A stretch of DNA of 64,000 nt from Glandiceps talaboti (Eukaryota > Hemichordata > Enteropneusta > Spengelidae). The DNA lies in assembly GCF_964340395.1 (NCBI RefSeq), contig NC_135558.1, positions 2,345,001-2,409,000 on the forward strand. Direction: 5' to 3'. Below the pieces are notes generated by a model. That model was not told the DNA's origin and did not search any database. It was given only the letters and a program-made list of their open reading frames with translations. This document shows, piece by piece, positions 33,781 through 47,759 of this stretch; within the stretch, counting starts at the first letter, position 1; each line of letters opens with the position of its first letter. A program made the translations under genes and the position numbers.

Positions 33781-34191
33781 ATTGCTATGTGCACTACGCG
33801 TACTGTTGTGATGTACGCGTGGGTTTAAAATCAAATGTTTAAATGACATTTTTTGTTGTAGTAATTATTTCATAACTAATTAATACAAACATTACAGGCT
33901 TGCCTGGACGTTATTTGTACTTTTCTTGAAGATAAGTAAATAATTGTTAACACCATCCATAACAGTTGGGGATATGAAACTATGTATTAATATCATATTA
34001 CAAATCGCTTGACTGAGCGTAAAACGCCATTTGAATGAAAATTTATGTTACATATGGGGACAATAAAGCTGAAAATAGCAACTATTGATGTTCAAATAAA
34101 TTGCATGGAATCGAATTCAACGTGGATTAGAAAATATAGAGGAAAGACTATCTTGTCATACTACACACGTATATGGCGTTCGTAACTACAT

Positions 34192-36456
34192 ATGCTGGAC
34201 AGCCATCTAAGCAAGGTAATAAAACCAAAAAAGTCAGTTGGACAGCCATCTAAGCAAGGTAAAAACCCCAAACAGTCAGCTGGACAGCCATCTAAGCAAG
34301 GTAAAAACCCCAAACAGTCAGCTGGACAGCCATCTAAGCAAGGTAATAAAACCCAAACAGTCAACTGGCCAGCCATCTAAGCAAGGTAATAAAACCCAAA
34401 CAGTCAGCTGGACAGCCATCTAAGCAAGGTAATAAAACCCAAACAGTCAACTGGCCAGCCATCTAAGCAAGGTAAAAACCCCAAACAGTCAGCTGGACAG
34501 TCATCTAAGCAAGGTAATAAAACCCCAAACAGTCAGCTTGACAGCCATCTAAGCAAGGTAATAAAACCCAAACAGTCAGCTGGACAGCCATCTAAGCAAG
34601 GTAATAAAACCCAAACAGTCAGCTGGACAGCCATCTAAGCAAGGTAATAAAACCCAAACAGTCAGCTGGACAGCCATCTAAGCAAGGTAAAAACCCCAAA
34701 CAGTCAGCTGGACAGCCATCTAAGCAAGGTAAAAACCCCAAACAGTCAGCTGGACAGCCATCTAAGCAAGGTAATAAAACCCCAAACAGTCAGCTGGACA
34801 GCCATCTAAGCAAGGTAATAAAACCCAAACAGTCAGCTGGACAGCCATCTAAGCAAGGTAATAAAACCCAAACAGTCAGCTGGACAGCCATCTAAGCAAG
34901 GTAAAAACCCCAAACAGTCAGCTGGACAGCCATCTAAGCAAGGTAATAAAACCCCAAACAGTCAGCTGGACAGCCATCTAAGCAAGGTAATAAAACCCAA
35001 ACAGTCAGCTGGACAGCCATCTAAGCAAGGTAATAAAACCCAAACAGTCAGCTGGACAGCCATCTAAGCAAGGTAAAAACCCCAAACAGTCAGCTGGACA
35101 GCCATCTAAGCAAGGTAATAAAACCCAAACAGTCAGCTGGGCAGCCATCTTAGCAAGGTAATAAAACCCAAACAGTCAGCTGGACAGCCATCTAAGCAAG
35201 GTAAAAAAACAAACAGTCAGCTGGACAGCCATCTAAGCAAGGTAATAAAACCCAAACAGTCAGCTGGACAGCCATCTAAGCAAGGTAATAAAACCCAAAC
35301 AGTCAGCTTGACAGCCATCTAAGCAAGGTAATAAAACCCAAACAGTCAGCTGGACAGCCATCTAAGCAAGGGAATAAAACCCAAACAGTCAACTGGACAG
35401 CCATCTAAGCAAGGTAATAAAACCCAAACAGTCAGCTGGACAGCCATCTAAGCAAGGTAATAAAACCCAAACAGTCAGCTGGACAGCCATCTAAGCAAGG
35501 TAATAAAACCCAAACAGTCAGCTGGACAGCTATCTAAGCAAGGTAAAAAAAACCAAACAGTCAGCTGGGCAGCCATCTAAGCAAGGTAATAAAACCCCAA
35601 ACAGTCAGCTGGACAGCCATCTAAGCAAGGTAAAAAAAAAAACAGTCAGCTGGACAGCCATCTAAGCAAGGTAATAAAACCCAAACAGTCAGCTGGACAG
35701 CCATCTAAGCAAGGTAAAAAAAACCAAACAGTCAGCTGGACAGCCATCTAAGCAAGGGAATAAAACCCAAACAGTCAACTGGACAGCCATCTAAGCAAGG
35801 TAAAAACCCCAAACAGTCAGCTGGACAGCCATCTAAGCAAGGTAAAAACCCCAAACAGTCAACTGGCCAGCCATCTAAGCAAGGTAAAAACCCCAAACAG
35901 TCAGCTGGACAGCCATCTAAGCAAGGTAATAAAACCCAAACAGTCAGCTGGACAGCCATCTAAGCAAGGTAATAAAACCCAAACAGTCAACTGGCCAGCC
36001 ATCTAAGCAAGGTAAAAAACCCAAACAGTCAGCTGGACAGCCATCTAAGCAAGGTAATAAAACCCAAACAGTCAATTGGCCAGCCATCTAAGCAAGGTAA
36101 TAAAACCCAAACAGTCAACTGGCCAGCCATCTAAGCAAGGTAATAAAACCCCAAACAGTCAGTTGGACAGCCATCTAAGCAAGGTAATAAAACCCCAAAC
36201 AGTCAGTTGGACAGCCATCTAAGCAAGGTAATAAAACCCCAAACAGTCAGCTGGACAGCCATCTAAGCAAGGTAATAAAACCCCAAACAGTCAGCTGGAC
36301 AGCCATCTAAGCAAGGTAATAAAACCCCAAACAGTCAGTTGGACAGCCATCTAAGCAAGGTAATAAAACCCAAACAGTCAGCTGGACAGCCATCTAAGGA
36401 AGGTAAAAAAACAGTCAGTTGGACAGCCATCTAAGCAAGGTAATAAAACAAACAGT
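34192..36456. repeat. Large ~42-bp minisatellite, about 54 units
   Basis: The unit contains GGACAGCCATCTAAGCAAGG then either TAATAAAACCC or TAAAAACCCC, then AAACAGTCAGCT. The two spacer types are interspersed, giving 40-44 bp units. Most units hold an E-box CAGCTG and a donor-like AAG|GTAATA. Rare variants (GGGAATAAAACCC with CAACTGGAC) recur near 35370 and 35757, a sign of block duplication. Confidence 0.95.
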
Positions 36457-37226
36457 CAGAATGTTATACCACATTCACTTGATCTGCTAATAAAATAGCA
36501 ACATTTCTCACAACTAAATCCAGACTGAATGTTATAATGTAATTCTATTCAAAAGTTATGGAAAATTTTCGCAAGACATAGATCGAACTTTCTTAATGAT
36601 GAAATATATAATTTAAGAGAACTTGTGTCAATTGTATTATTGAAATATCAAAACTTCAAACAGCGTAAGCTTATGAAGTCAATAATGAAATGGTGAGACA
36701 TCTCGCTGTATGTTACATAATACAAAGCTTACCAAAATGTTCATCAGCTTGGTAGATCTAATGATTTACAAAGGTTATAACGAACAAGCAGTTCAAAGTT
36801 TTTAGAAAACTCCTTTTAGTGTAAGTTAGGACAGAAAAATCATTTCCTATATGTATATAGGTTAAAAGCGTATTGTGGAATTACGTCTGAAAAAGAAGGA
36901 AGCTGATCAAATGAAGTAAAATCAAAATCACCATGTGAGAGAAAATACAAGTATATGCTATGAATTATAACACATCTAGAATCCCACGTTATTCCAATTA
37001 CTGACATGTATATCTTTTGGGGAAATTGCCCAGTATGACGTTTTATACATGTTTGGAAATGTGTATAGCTGTTTATTTGATTACAATGATTGCAGGTTTT
37101 AGAGAGAAAAATGGAAAGACTAAATTGGTATCGTACAATCAGAAGTTGAATCTGGCAATATTCGTAATTTGCAAGTATGTATTGACATCACTCTCAAATT
37201 TGAATGGGAGACAAATTGGTATTCCA
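36457..37226. other. Spacer between two large minisatellites
   Basis: 770 bp of AT-rich sequence with no repeat. The open frame at 37017-37232 shows no recognisable domain. Confidence 0.5.
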
Positions 37227-39245
37227 GATTGATATAAAGATATCTTAAAGTTTAGTGATATATATAAGATTGATATAAAGATATCTTAAAGTTTAGTGAA
37301 ATATAAGATTGATATAAAGATATCTTAAAGTTTAGTGAAATATAAGATTGATATAAAGATATCTTAAAGTTTAGTGATATATAAGATTGATGTAAAGATA
37401 TCTTAAAGTTTAGTGATATATAAGATTGATATAAAGATATCTTGAAGTTTAGTGATATATAAGATTGATGTAAAGACATCTTAAAGTTTAGTAATATATA
37501 AGATTGATATAAAGATATCTTACAGTTTAATGATATATAAGATTGATATAAAGATATCTTAAAGTTTAGTGATATATAAGATTGATATAAAGATATCTTA
37601 AAGTTTAGTGATATATAAAATTGATATAAAGATATCTTAAAGTTTAGTGATATATAAGATTGATATAAAGATATCTTAAAGTTTAGTGATATATATGACT
37701 GATATAAAGATATCTTAAAGTTTAGTGATATATAAGATTGATATAAAGATATCTTAAAGTTTAGTGATATATAAAATTGATATAAAGATATCTTAAAGTT
37801 TAGTGATATATAAGATTGATATAAAGATATCTTAAAGTTCAGTGATATATAAGATTGATATAAAGATATCTTAAAGTTTAGTGATATATAAAATTGATAT
37901 AAAGATATCTTAAAGTTTAATGATATATATATAAAATTGATATAAAGATATCTTAAAGTTTAATGATATATAAGATTGATATTAACATCTCTTAAAGTTT
38001 AGTGATATATAAGATTGATATAAAGATATCTTGAAGTTTAGTGATATATAAGATTGATATAAAGATCTCTTAAAGTTTAGTGATATATATAAAATTGATA
38101 TAAAGATATCTTAAAGTTTAGTGATATATAAAATTGATATAAAGATATCTTACAGTTTAGTGATATATATGATTGATATAAAGATATCTTAAAGTTTAGT
38201 GATATATATGATTGATATAAAGATATCTTAAAGTTTAGTGATATATAAGATTGATATAAAGATATCTTAAAGTTTAGTGATATATAAGATTGATATAAAG
38301 ATATCTTAAAGTTTAGTGATATATAAGATTGATATAAATATATCTTAAAGTTTAGTGATATATATGATTGATATAAAGATATCTTAAAGTTTAGTGATAT
38401 ATAAAATTGATATAAAGATATCTTAAAGTTTAGTGATATATAAAATTGATATAAAGATATCTTAAAGTTTAATGATATATAAGATTGATATAAAGATATC
38501 TTAAAGTTTAGTGATATATAAAATTGATGTAAAGACATCTTAAAGTTCAGTGATATATAAGATTGATATAAAGATATCTTAAAGTTTAGTGATATATAAA
38601 ATTGATATAAAGATATCTTAAAGTTTACTGATATATAAGATTGATATAAAGATATCTTAAAGTTTAGTGATATATAAGATTGATATAAAGATCTCTTAAA
38701 GTTTAGTGATATATAAGATTGATATAAAGATATCTTAAAGTTTAATGATATATAAAATTGATATAAAGATATCTTAAAGTTTAGTGATATATAAGATTGA
38801 TATCAAGATCTCTTAAAGTTTAGTGATATATAAGATTGATATAAAGATATCTTAAAGTTTAATGATATATAAAATTGATATAAAGATATCTTAAAGTTTA
38901 GTGATATATAAGATTGATATAAAGATATCTTAAAGTTTAGCGATATATAAGATTGATATGAAGATATCTTAAAGTTTAGTGATATATAAGATTGATATAA
39001 AGATATCTTAAGGTTTAGTGATATATAAGATTGATATAAAGATATCTTAAAGTTTAGTGATATATAAAATTGATATAAAGATATCTTAAAGTTTAATGAT
39101 ATATAAGATTGATATAAAGATGTCTTAAAGTTTAGTGATATATATAAGATTGATATAAAGATATCTTAAAGTTTAATGATATATAAGATTGATATAAAGA
39201 TACCGTAAAGTTTAATGATATATGAGGTTGATATAAAGATCTCTT
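37227..39245. repeat. Large ~39-bp AT-rich minisatellite, about 51 units
   Basis: The unit is AGATTGATATAAAGATATCT then TAAAGTTTAGTGATATATA, with 39-43 bp variants. The palindrome AAGATATCTT lies at the centre of nearly every unit. The minus strand reads a 13-residue ISLYQSYISLNFK repeat for up to 153 codons, an artefact of unit length. Confidence 0.95.
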
Positions 39246-40392
39246 AAAGGTTTAAATAGCATCCCGTTCGTCTCTGTAACATTGAAACTGATATATAGCA
39301 TTCTTCTCGGGGCAAATATATACAATGGAACATATTATAGCGAGTTGTATTTCAACCTATGAGTAACCGTCAGTATCAAAGCCATAATGCTGTAGTATCT
39401 TTTGAGTGAGTTCAGTTGATGTTTTAGCTATAGGATGATACAACATTCTCTGTCGTGAAGTGTGAATCTCTATTTATTGGCTTTATATTGCTCTATCGAT
39501 CACTGACATGAAGAAAATTACAATCCCCTTGATGGCTTCTACCTTTAGGGTAACCTTTAGTAATTACAATTAGAGGGCCAGAGAGGAAATCAAACTCTGT
39601 GTGTGGCATCTTATGTGACCCTCCCTTGACTCCCATTTCTAAACAGTGGTCCTCCCTCAATTTATTTGTTCAAAAATATGATCGTCCACCCCATTGTGCA
39701 AATATAAAACAGTGGTTAAATGCTGTGTCACATATGCAAAAGGGTTACCAGTCTCAGAATCAATAGTAAGGACTTGATCCCACCGCTGCCACCAAATTGA
39801 TGATTTTAAAGGCATTGGTCGTTTCCCACGAACAATACCACAGTAAATTTGTGTGAAGGCACTTCATCAATCAGAGTTGAAGGATTACCAACATAGCCAT
39901 TTAACTGATCTGCTGTGATATAATGGTGAACGGTGGCATGTTGAGGTAATTAGGCATGATAGTGATGGCAGCGCAATGGGATGCGAAAAATTACAAAAAA
40001 ATGCAAACTTAGATAGTATATTGAGTCAAAGTAAAATGTAACCTTCCCCTACTTCCATTTTTCTAACAAGGCCCTCCCCAAAGAACCGATTTGTAAAATC
40101 GGACCCCCCCCCTCCCCGTAATTAAATGTGATATGATTTTATGTGATTTTTACTATTTGTGATTCCATATTTAGGGCATCAAAGTGTTTGTTATTCAAAC
40201 ATCTTGTAATGTGTAAGTTGGGTTAAATTTTGTCACATCATTCCAAACTATCCATTTAATAGGTTAGGTTAACGTCAGCTAAAGACATGTCTTCACGAAC
40301 AGAAATTCTATTTATAACGTTACTATATATCTCTGACTCTTTCCTACTTTGGGTATGTCTAGTGATAATTTCTCCTTACAAGTAATAATACG
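39246..40392. other. Dispersed-repeat-rich stretch
   Basis: Blocks at about 39615-39680 and 40030-40125 (GTGACCCTCCC..., CTAACAAGGCCCTCCCC, CCGATTTGTAAAATCGG) resemble the right part of the MITE at 12326-12818. They look like two diverged copies of that module. No coding signal. Confidence 0.5.
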
Positions 40393-40575
40393 GAACCAAT
40401 TTCTCACGAAACCAAACTCATTCAAATGCCTTCAAACTTTGCCAATTGAAAGCTTGTTCCTGGTCCTTTTAAAATGATCAAATAAATTTGGGGTTCATCA
40501 TCTCATTTTAGAGGAAAACGACGAGTTAACATCGTATTCAGTGGCCCATTTTGGATTCTGAAATATCAATTTCAC
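40393..40575 (+). repeat. Dispersed repeat family X, copy 1
   Basis: Shares GAAAGCTTGTTCCTGGTCCT, then a variable AAATTTGGGG region and ATATTCGGTGGCC-like and TTTTGGATTCTGAAAT blocks with about 60130-60335 on the same strand. Roughly 70-75% alike by eye. No coding frame and no clear ends. Confidence 0.6.
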
Positions 40576-43253
40576 CTTTGTTTGAAAAATTGTTTTATAA
40601 CTCCTCATTATTTTTGCTTTTGAATGAGAAGGGTTGAGTTTTCTTGAAGACTTGCATATCCAACATGAATGTTACGTTTTAAAGTTGCCATATGGATGAA
40701 GATTTGGTACATTTGTATTTATTTTTCATTTTCAATTTATAAAACAGTTTTATCATGGCTTCCTAAATCAGTGTGAAACAACATATGCCAAGTCTGTGTT
40801 TGTACTTAATAACTTGTGTAAAATGTTTGTTATTGTATGTACAATAACAATCTGTTGATGCATTGTTTTTAGCTTTTTGCAACGTGTTGAGTTACAAACA
40901 CAGATTTTGTCAATGTTGATTTTTTCAAGTATGAATTAAAAATGCAAAATAAATACCAAATCCTCATCCATATGGCCACTTTATACTAGAAAACTGTGGA
41001 TTGCGCTGTGACGTTAAATATCTCATATGTTGTCATGACAGTTTCCAAATTTAATTTGACTAAAAGACACTCCGTTTCATTTATTTATATTCAAGCTCTA
41101 TTTTCGCCATCAGGCAGTGCCATGGCGGATGTTTTAAACAGTAGGGATGCTGTATATACAAATTGATGGGGTTGGAAGGCCGCTAACCTTCATCAACAAG
41201 GCTAAGCTATTCCATTTTTAAAGAAGGGAATGCTGCCCATATGGATACTTTCCTCAGGATATTGCAACATAGTATTATTTGATAACACGCATTATTATCA
41301 TATCTCTAATCTTTTCATATTAAATTGATCCTCAATGGAAAAATGTCAAAAAAGAAGGGACAATTTATTATTAAATGTATTATGTATTCAATATACAGTT
41401 CCATTTATTTTAGCAATTCGCCAACATTATGTTTTCTCATACCAAAATAGAGACAATTTCAAGATGGCCCTCGGTTCGGAGAAGAACGTTTAGATAGACT
41501 CATGTTGAAAAAATTAATTCCTTACAGAATACGCTATAATATTACGTCTATTTAAGTTAGCTAATATATCTTCTACGCTAAGGAGTACACCATCGCTTTA
41601 TTCACATCATATAAAGGATTTATATATTAGCACTCTCCTCTTTTTTAAAAATTGTATATTCCTAGTTATTTCAAAAGCTCCCAGTTTATCATTATTTCCA
41701 TATGTTGATGAACCATTCACGTAATATTACAGGCGAAGGGGATTATATTCAAACGAACGTAGTTCAAAACCCTTCCGAGTGAATAGTTCTAAGCTGTGTG
41801 TCAGTCATTTTTCCACACAGATTTTCTAATATGTATGGACCTATACTCTAATTTCATATATATTGAGAATCGTTACAAGTATTCTACAAAGACTGGGTAA
41901 TCACTCAACTGTATTGACTATCGTCAGTATCATTTTCTGACCACAACCTCCAATGAGCATTTTCAATACGTTACTAGAATTAATATGATTAAAAATATAC
42001 TAATCGCGAATAACCAGGTCGTTATCGACATGATCTTAGAAGGTAAGGCTTACCCATCACATAGGAATTTAATTGGTCACGATAAAGGACTAATCCGTGC
42101 CTAAATAAAACCATGAATCACGTAACCTCCTGTTAGATTTGTCTAAAAATACACAACTTTCAGACGGTTATATACCTGTAGACGTTTTTCTTGATAGACA
42201 CTATAAGATGAGTTTGGTTTCTCGGATTGGGTTGACATGTAAAACCTTCGCAATAAGTCCTGTGAGTCCATTCCCTCTCCATTAGTACACGAGAAAAAGA
42301 ATGTCGAATGAGAAAATGATTAAAAAATCAACATCGGATTTTATCACTAAGCTCCAGTACTCAAATTGTGTCCATCGACGGCTTTGAAGACCCGAGAGTG
42401 ACATCATTTTACAACCCCTGGGCATTATAAACTTTCCATGCGGAACTCTCTAATGCGTACATTGTAATAATTTTTGCATGATTATTTCGTTATTTCCTCT
42501 GTGGGCAAATTTGTTATAACACACTAAGTATACCAAACTATGTAGGCTTAACAGACATATAATATTGAACGGACGAAGAAGGTAACCTTTGACCTCACCA
42601 AAACGTGTTTTTTTTATTCAAATGTGATTGATAATCGTCAACGGATGCAATTTATCGTGAATCATTAATGACGGATAACTAATATCACCTAAAGCTATAA
42701 CTTCTCTAGTCCTGATAATGGAAAGACCACATTCTAACGGTTAGCATGAATACTAAACGAGGCAGACATAAAGAGGAAGAGATCTCCCTTTAAGATAAAA
42801 GGCAGCTAATAGCGCTCACTGTAAAACAGCAATATTGAATGCACGGCAAAGGACAATGACAAAACGTTTTCGGTGTACTAACATAAGCGTGTTTACTACA
42901 TACTTAGTTAGACGACCATGACAGACTCAATTAAGAAGAACATAAAATTAATGAGAAGACCTATATTCTGTCGTCCGCGTGGTTTATAAAACGATAATAT
43001 ATCAAGGTAGCGTTATAATCAACAACCCAATGACAAAATAGCCAGAGTTTTCCCCTCAGGAGAATCGTGTCCGGAATACATTCCCAGTACATTCACACTT
43101 TGCAGCTAGAAAACACACGTACCTACATGCAATAGAGACGAGGCTTGATTTAATTTTGTTCTGTTCAGTTCTCCTTTGAAGAAATATAACTAGCGCCTTG
43201 GTCTGTATTAATGGTTGATGTTTTAATACTATTATACTATTTTTTGACCTTAG
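40576..43253. other. Intergenic or intronic, nothing recognised
   Basis: 2.7 kb of AT-rich sequence. No exon, repeat array or RNA gene seen. Confidence 0.4.
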
Positions 43254-43379
43254 TCAGTCCGAAATGTTTCCATTATGCAGAAGGCTACAGCACGAGAGTC
43301 ATATCACATATACCTGGCTCTGACGTCATATCAGCTAACCATTTTTCAAAACACCTTAGCGAGACAAATACTGGAACTG
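43254..43379 (+). CDS. Very weak candidate exon containing a CRE
   Basis: A T-rich acceptor (ATTTTTTGACCTTAG) ends at 43253; a rare GC-type donor (G|GCAAGT) follows 43379. The open stretch includes CFHYAEGYSTRVISHIPG. It also contains TGACGTCA at 43321-43328. Without splicing the same frame forms an 88-codon ORF (43211-43477) with a hydrophobic start. It could equally be chance. Confidence 0.12.
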
Positions 43380-43479
43380 GCAAGTATTTAAATTTCACAA
43401 TAGGATCACGTATCGTGTCTAGCTGCTATGAACGCATCATAACTATAAACCTACGTTCAGTAAAAGCCGTGGGCTAGAA

Positions 43480-46390
43480 TTTAGTTAACTTTGTATGCTC
43501 ACGGTTTGATACACAGCTAACATCGCCGGCTCGTAATTTCAAATCCATTTTATCATGCTAAAGGTGTAGATTATAGAATGTCCTAACATACCTGCAACGC
43601 AATACCAGCTAATCATTTTACTTTACCTCCAAAAAAGGAATGCAACAATATTATCCTCTATTGTGAATATATCAGCTTAATTTGGCCGACATATACATTT
43701 CTTATAATCTTATATATTCAATAGCTACTGAAAATCGAACGTTAACTATTTTGCATACGTTAAGTTATTTGTGTTTTGTACACGGAATACATATATTTTT
43801 AAACGTATAATTGTATGCTACAGTAGTTGTGAAGTTAAGGACCCATCTTTTAACTGGAACACTCTACTTGATTCAAAGGTAACATGTGAGCGAAGTAAAA
43901 TGTACGAGTTTTGGTTTTTCCCTCCAACTGTGATTATTCATTCGTTTTGATGTAATGTCGTAATGGTGTTTTAAGTTACATTTAACGATGGATTCATTAA
44001 ATTCTTATATCGATCAGTGTCGTATACACCTGGTAACTGTTACTGTCGCATTATGGACAGGGCGGAAGGAGATGACATACCTTAGTAGACAAAAACCGGA
44101 AAAATATTAACTCAGAGTTGACTTTTACAAAAGATAGCGATCTGTGGTTCATTGTCAAACGTCACACAGCTGTAATAAGATGACCAAAGATCATGTTTCA
44201 TAATTTATCTCTTTTGTATTCTCCACGTAATATAATCTTCCGTTATCATAATTTAACAGATGTATTCTTTTCAAAAGTCGACCATGTCAAATTATGTCAA
44301 CACTCTTGTTTGAATCTCACAAATAATGCATTCTATTCAAATACTCGTTATCTATCAAGTTTGTCATATGATACCTCTATAAATGAAATTATCACCTTCC
44401 TGAGATTTAATTTACATATTTGTAATACGGTTTCGAAGAAAATAAATTGTGAACATTTTCCATTGTTGAGGTAGATTGTTCTATCTCCCTGTGTCGTGTA
44501 TTTAGATTATCTATCAGAATATCAGGTATTGGAAACGTGAACAGGCGGAACCTATTTACAACCCCAGTTGTTTTCACAAACATATAAATATATGATTTAA
44601 CACCGAATTATGCTATTTCACAATTTCATCCCGTTTTCAATCGGGTTTATGGTGACATGACGCATTGCTACATTTTAATTGCTCCTGTAGAAAACTTGAT
44701 TAGTTGCCTGAAAAGTGTTACTTCAAAAAACAGACTTTGAAAATCAAAATAGTTCCGAATATGTTAGCACGCGTGCTGTGACAAGCATGACATATTTGTG
44801 GGAGGATAACCTATTAGAAGCTATTTTCATTATCATGATTCGTGTCTCGTGTACAGCAAGATACTTCCGTTACCACTTTAATGAATTCATCTATTTGACA
44901 ACAGGAAGCAACCATACAAATGAAAAACGTATACCATTAATAAAAGCCAAGGACATCCACGTACTCAATGTCTGTCTTCTGTGGTACTAGTTTCCAGATT
45001 GTCTCCTGGTTGTTTCAGGGGTTTATTAATTCATTGGCGTATGTTATCCCTAAATAGAATAGTAATTGCACGATAAGGATCACTGACGGATAAGGATCAA
45101 CGACATGCTGACCTATTTCAGCAAAGTTCATATCCGGGTTTCGGAGAGTAAGTGACCTGTTCGTTCATTAAAATGTTCCCTTTGCGTTTCATTTCACAAG
45201 TCTATGTTATTTGCTATGATGTACGTCTAAATAACCAATGTCTCAATAAGACAGGGACTATATATCAGAAATCTACATTCTGTCAATAACGAATAATATC
45301 ATCATATAAAACAATTAATATGTTTTTTTTAGCCCAAATGTCTGTAGCCCTACTGTAGCCTCTGCCCAGGTTATAGTATAATCCCCGTCTGCCTATAGTA
45401 CAATGTTATTGCCCAAATCTGCAATACGCATTTTAATCTTCGCACAAAGATGATGTACGGTCATGAGCTTAAACATAATGTAAGTTTAAATAGTGTACAT
45501 TTGATATTTAAAAAGATATAAAACACATTTAGAAAATAGCTACTATACTTGATTTATCAATGGCTAACTTTCTGTTCTTAACATGCACATTGACGTAACC
45601 ACCCATATACTTCACAATCTGCTCATTTGGATGTTGATTGTAATTTTATTAGACTCTTTTCATAATTATACCATTTTAAGGACCAGGTTGAGGGAAATGT
45701 ATGCGTCCATATTTTGTCCTTTTCAGTACACTGATTACAGTTCTTTCCCCCGCTTTCTCCTTTTTAGAAAGCGTTAAAAAGTAAGAAAATGAGCAAAACT
45801 TAAAAAAGATGAGCAGAGGTTGGTTTATTGTTATCGTCAATCTTAATAATCAATTACTGCTTTTCTTAACGTGTAACGTAGTCATGAAAGTCAACTTTTC
45901 TGTCACGACAACTCTGTCTAACGAGGGTAATTATCGCCACCGTCGGTGTAAATAAGGGGTAAGAGTGTTTGCCTTCTCTGTGGGTAACTTTCTTAAATCA
46001 GCGAAGGTTTAAGATAGGACATTGAGATAAAAAGCACACAATATGAAATCTTGGGGTTGCAGTTCGGCGTATTACCAAGGCAATAAATGTTTTCCAACGA
46101 AGTGAACACAGTACTGTGAAGGAGGAACAATAAGTTTAAAGTCAAACTGATAACTTTTTATTACACTTCACGCAAGCCAAGTTGCACGTGTTCGAACAAA
46201 ACTATAGAATTATATCCTTTCGTTCTACGTCACGACAATGTGTGTCTACATAATTGATTGTATGGTACTCTAAATTTAAATCAAAGCTTTCAAAGTCGTC
46301 ATTTTTCCTCATTTCTCATAAATTATGCTTTATATTATAATTATATTATTGTCCAATATTTATCTTCATTCAGTTGGACAATACTCTTGA
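43480..46390. other. Intergenic or intronic, nothing recognised
   Basis: Open frames of 91-93 codons at 44193-44474 and 44715-44990 lack domain or splice support. No repeats stand out. Confidence 0.4.
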
Positions 46391-46443
46391 CCTGAGGGTT
46401 TGTCACTACTCGTCTTTCCTCTCGTAGTGACAAGACCCCTTAG
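46391..46443. repeat. Imperfect hairpin
   Basis: GGTTTGTCACTAC (46396-46408) pairs with GTAGTGACAAGACC around a 13-nt pyrimidine-rich loop; CCTGAG and CTTAGG extend the stem with one bulge. No downstream T-run or gene context gives it a role. Confidence 0.6.
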
Positions 46444-47092
46444 GCCACCTGTATTTTCTGTGGTTGAACGAATAAAAATAGCGGGGAATAATAAAGAGAA
46501 AGTTATAAATAACATATATCAGTTAAAATAACTTAAAACATAGTTCAAGGGTCAGACTGAAATTTTCCAAGGTTAATTTTTTATAAACCTATTTATATTG
46601 ATTTTGATCCCCGACGACATGTAATGTGACTAGGATTTACCGTTGTCACCAACCCTATTGAGCAAAGCATGAACAAGATTATTTAGTCTGTGGCAAAAGC
46701 TGGAGATTAGGCACAACATACAAGATTTGCCAAACAGTAAAGTCAACTGAAAAAATAAATTGCTGACAGCAAATTGAAATCCTAATTCTCCAGTAATGAC
46801 AGCTTCAACAAGAGTAATGTGATTTGTAGAGGTCTATTAGCTTAGCCTTGTTCCATTTAGGAGATTTACTTCATTTCACGGCACGTTTTCGTAGACTGTC
46901 ACATTCAACTAATATGTAAGAAAATGTAATAACTACTGTGTATTTTGAATTACGCATATTTTTGTTTGGCTGTATTAATTATATGTATTTGCAAAAGGCC
47001 TGTTGAATTCGTGATACGTGCCTCTCTAAATAGGAGAACAATAACCTGTCTGCCTTCTTTATTCGTCATCCTTCAAGGCAATGTGCTATGAC

Positions 47093-47106
47093 TGACGTCA
47101 CGTGAC
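47093..47106. promoter_or_regulatory. Overlapping full CRE and CLEAR-type E-box
   Basis: TGACGTCACGTGAC combines the palindromic CREB site TGACGTCA with GTCACGTGAC, the preferred site of TFE/MITF/USF-type bHLH-zip factors. No gene start is recognised next to it. Confidence 0.4.
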
Positions 47107-47614
47107 AAATACATATCATCAACACATTGGGCCTAATGATGTGAGTTACAAAAGAATATAATATTGTGATATAAGAAAAATAGAAGAACTTTCTCTAGAT
47201 AAGCTACTGACTGATACCATAGCATACAAGAGAAAGACTACGACCTATACAGCGATCTTTAGACTGTGTAAAATTTTCAATCATAGTGGCATAGTCACTT
47301 TTTGATTTCTGAAAGACAGGGTTTACAGTAGGTCATTTATGAAAGTGTGTGTTTCGTCTGTGTACCTATTGATTCAGAAATGAAAATGAAAGTAAGAATA
47401 GCGTTTGTAAAGAACTAATTTTCAGTAAATTCTGTGACTAGCTCATTATTAAAGCATGCAGTGAGTGTGACATATTGTCAAACCATACTATTAAATATAA
47501 CACCACCCCACCGTATTAAGGTATTACAACCAAGACCACTGTTTTGTCTTAAGTGCAGTTTATTCAGCATCATTATAATTGTCTCAGCTGTTTGAAACTG
47601 CCGCTCATCAGAAT

Positions 47615-47640
47615 CTCAGACCACTAAAAAGAGTGGTCTA
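47615..47640. repeat. GACCACT hairpin, copy 1
   Basis: CTCAGACCACT, short A-rich loop, then AGTGGTCTA. The same hairpin occurs at 47902-47928 and, diverged, at 51062-51092. Confidence 0.75.
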
Positions 47641-47759
47641 AGTCAGGATATAATACATCAACACACACAGTAATACTCACACTCACCATACACATTCCAA
47701 TTTATATTTCATACTTTGGGGTTGTTGTTGGCGAGTTGTTTTTTTTTCGTTTTTTTGGG

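Noticed and set aside
34192-36456. CRISPR array
   Set aside because: Units are contiguous with no unique spacers, in a eukaryotic genome without cas genes; it is a minisatellite.
38077-38538. 153-codon minus-strand ORF with SLYQSYISLNFKI repeats
   Set aside because: Reads through the 39-bp minisatellite; breaks wherever unit length changes.
43211-43477. 88-codon ORF with hydrophobic start as a small secreted protein
   Set aside because: Poor start context and no homologue recognised; kept only as a very weak exon candidate.
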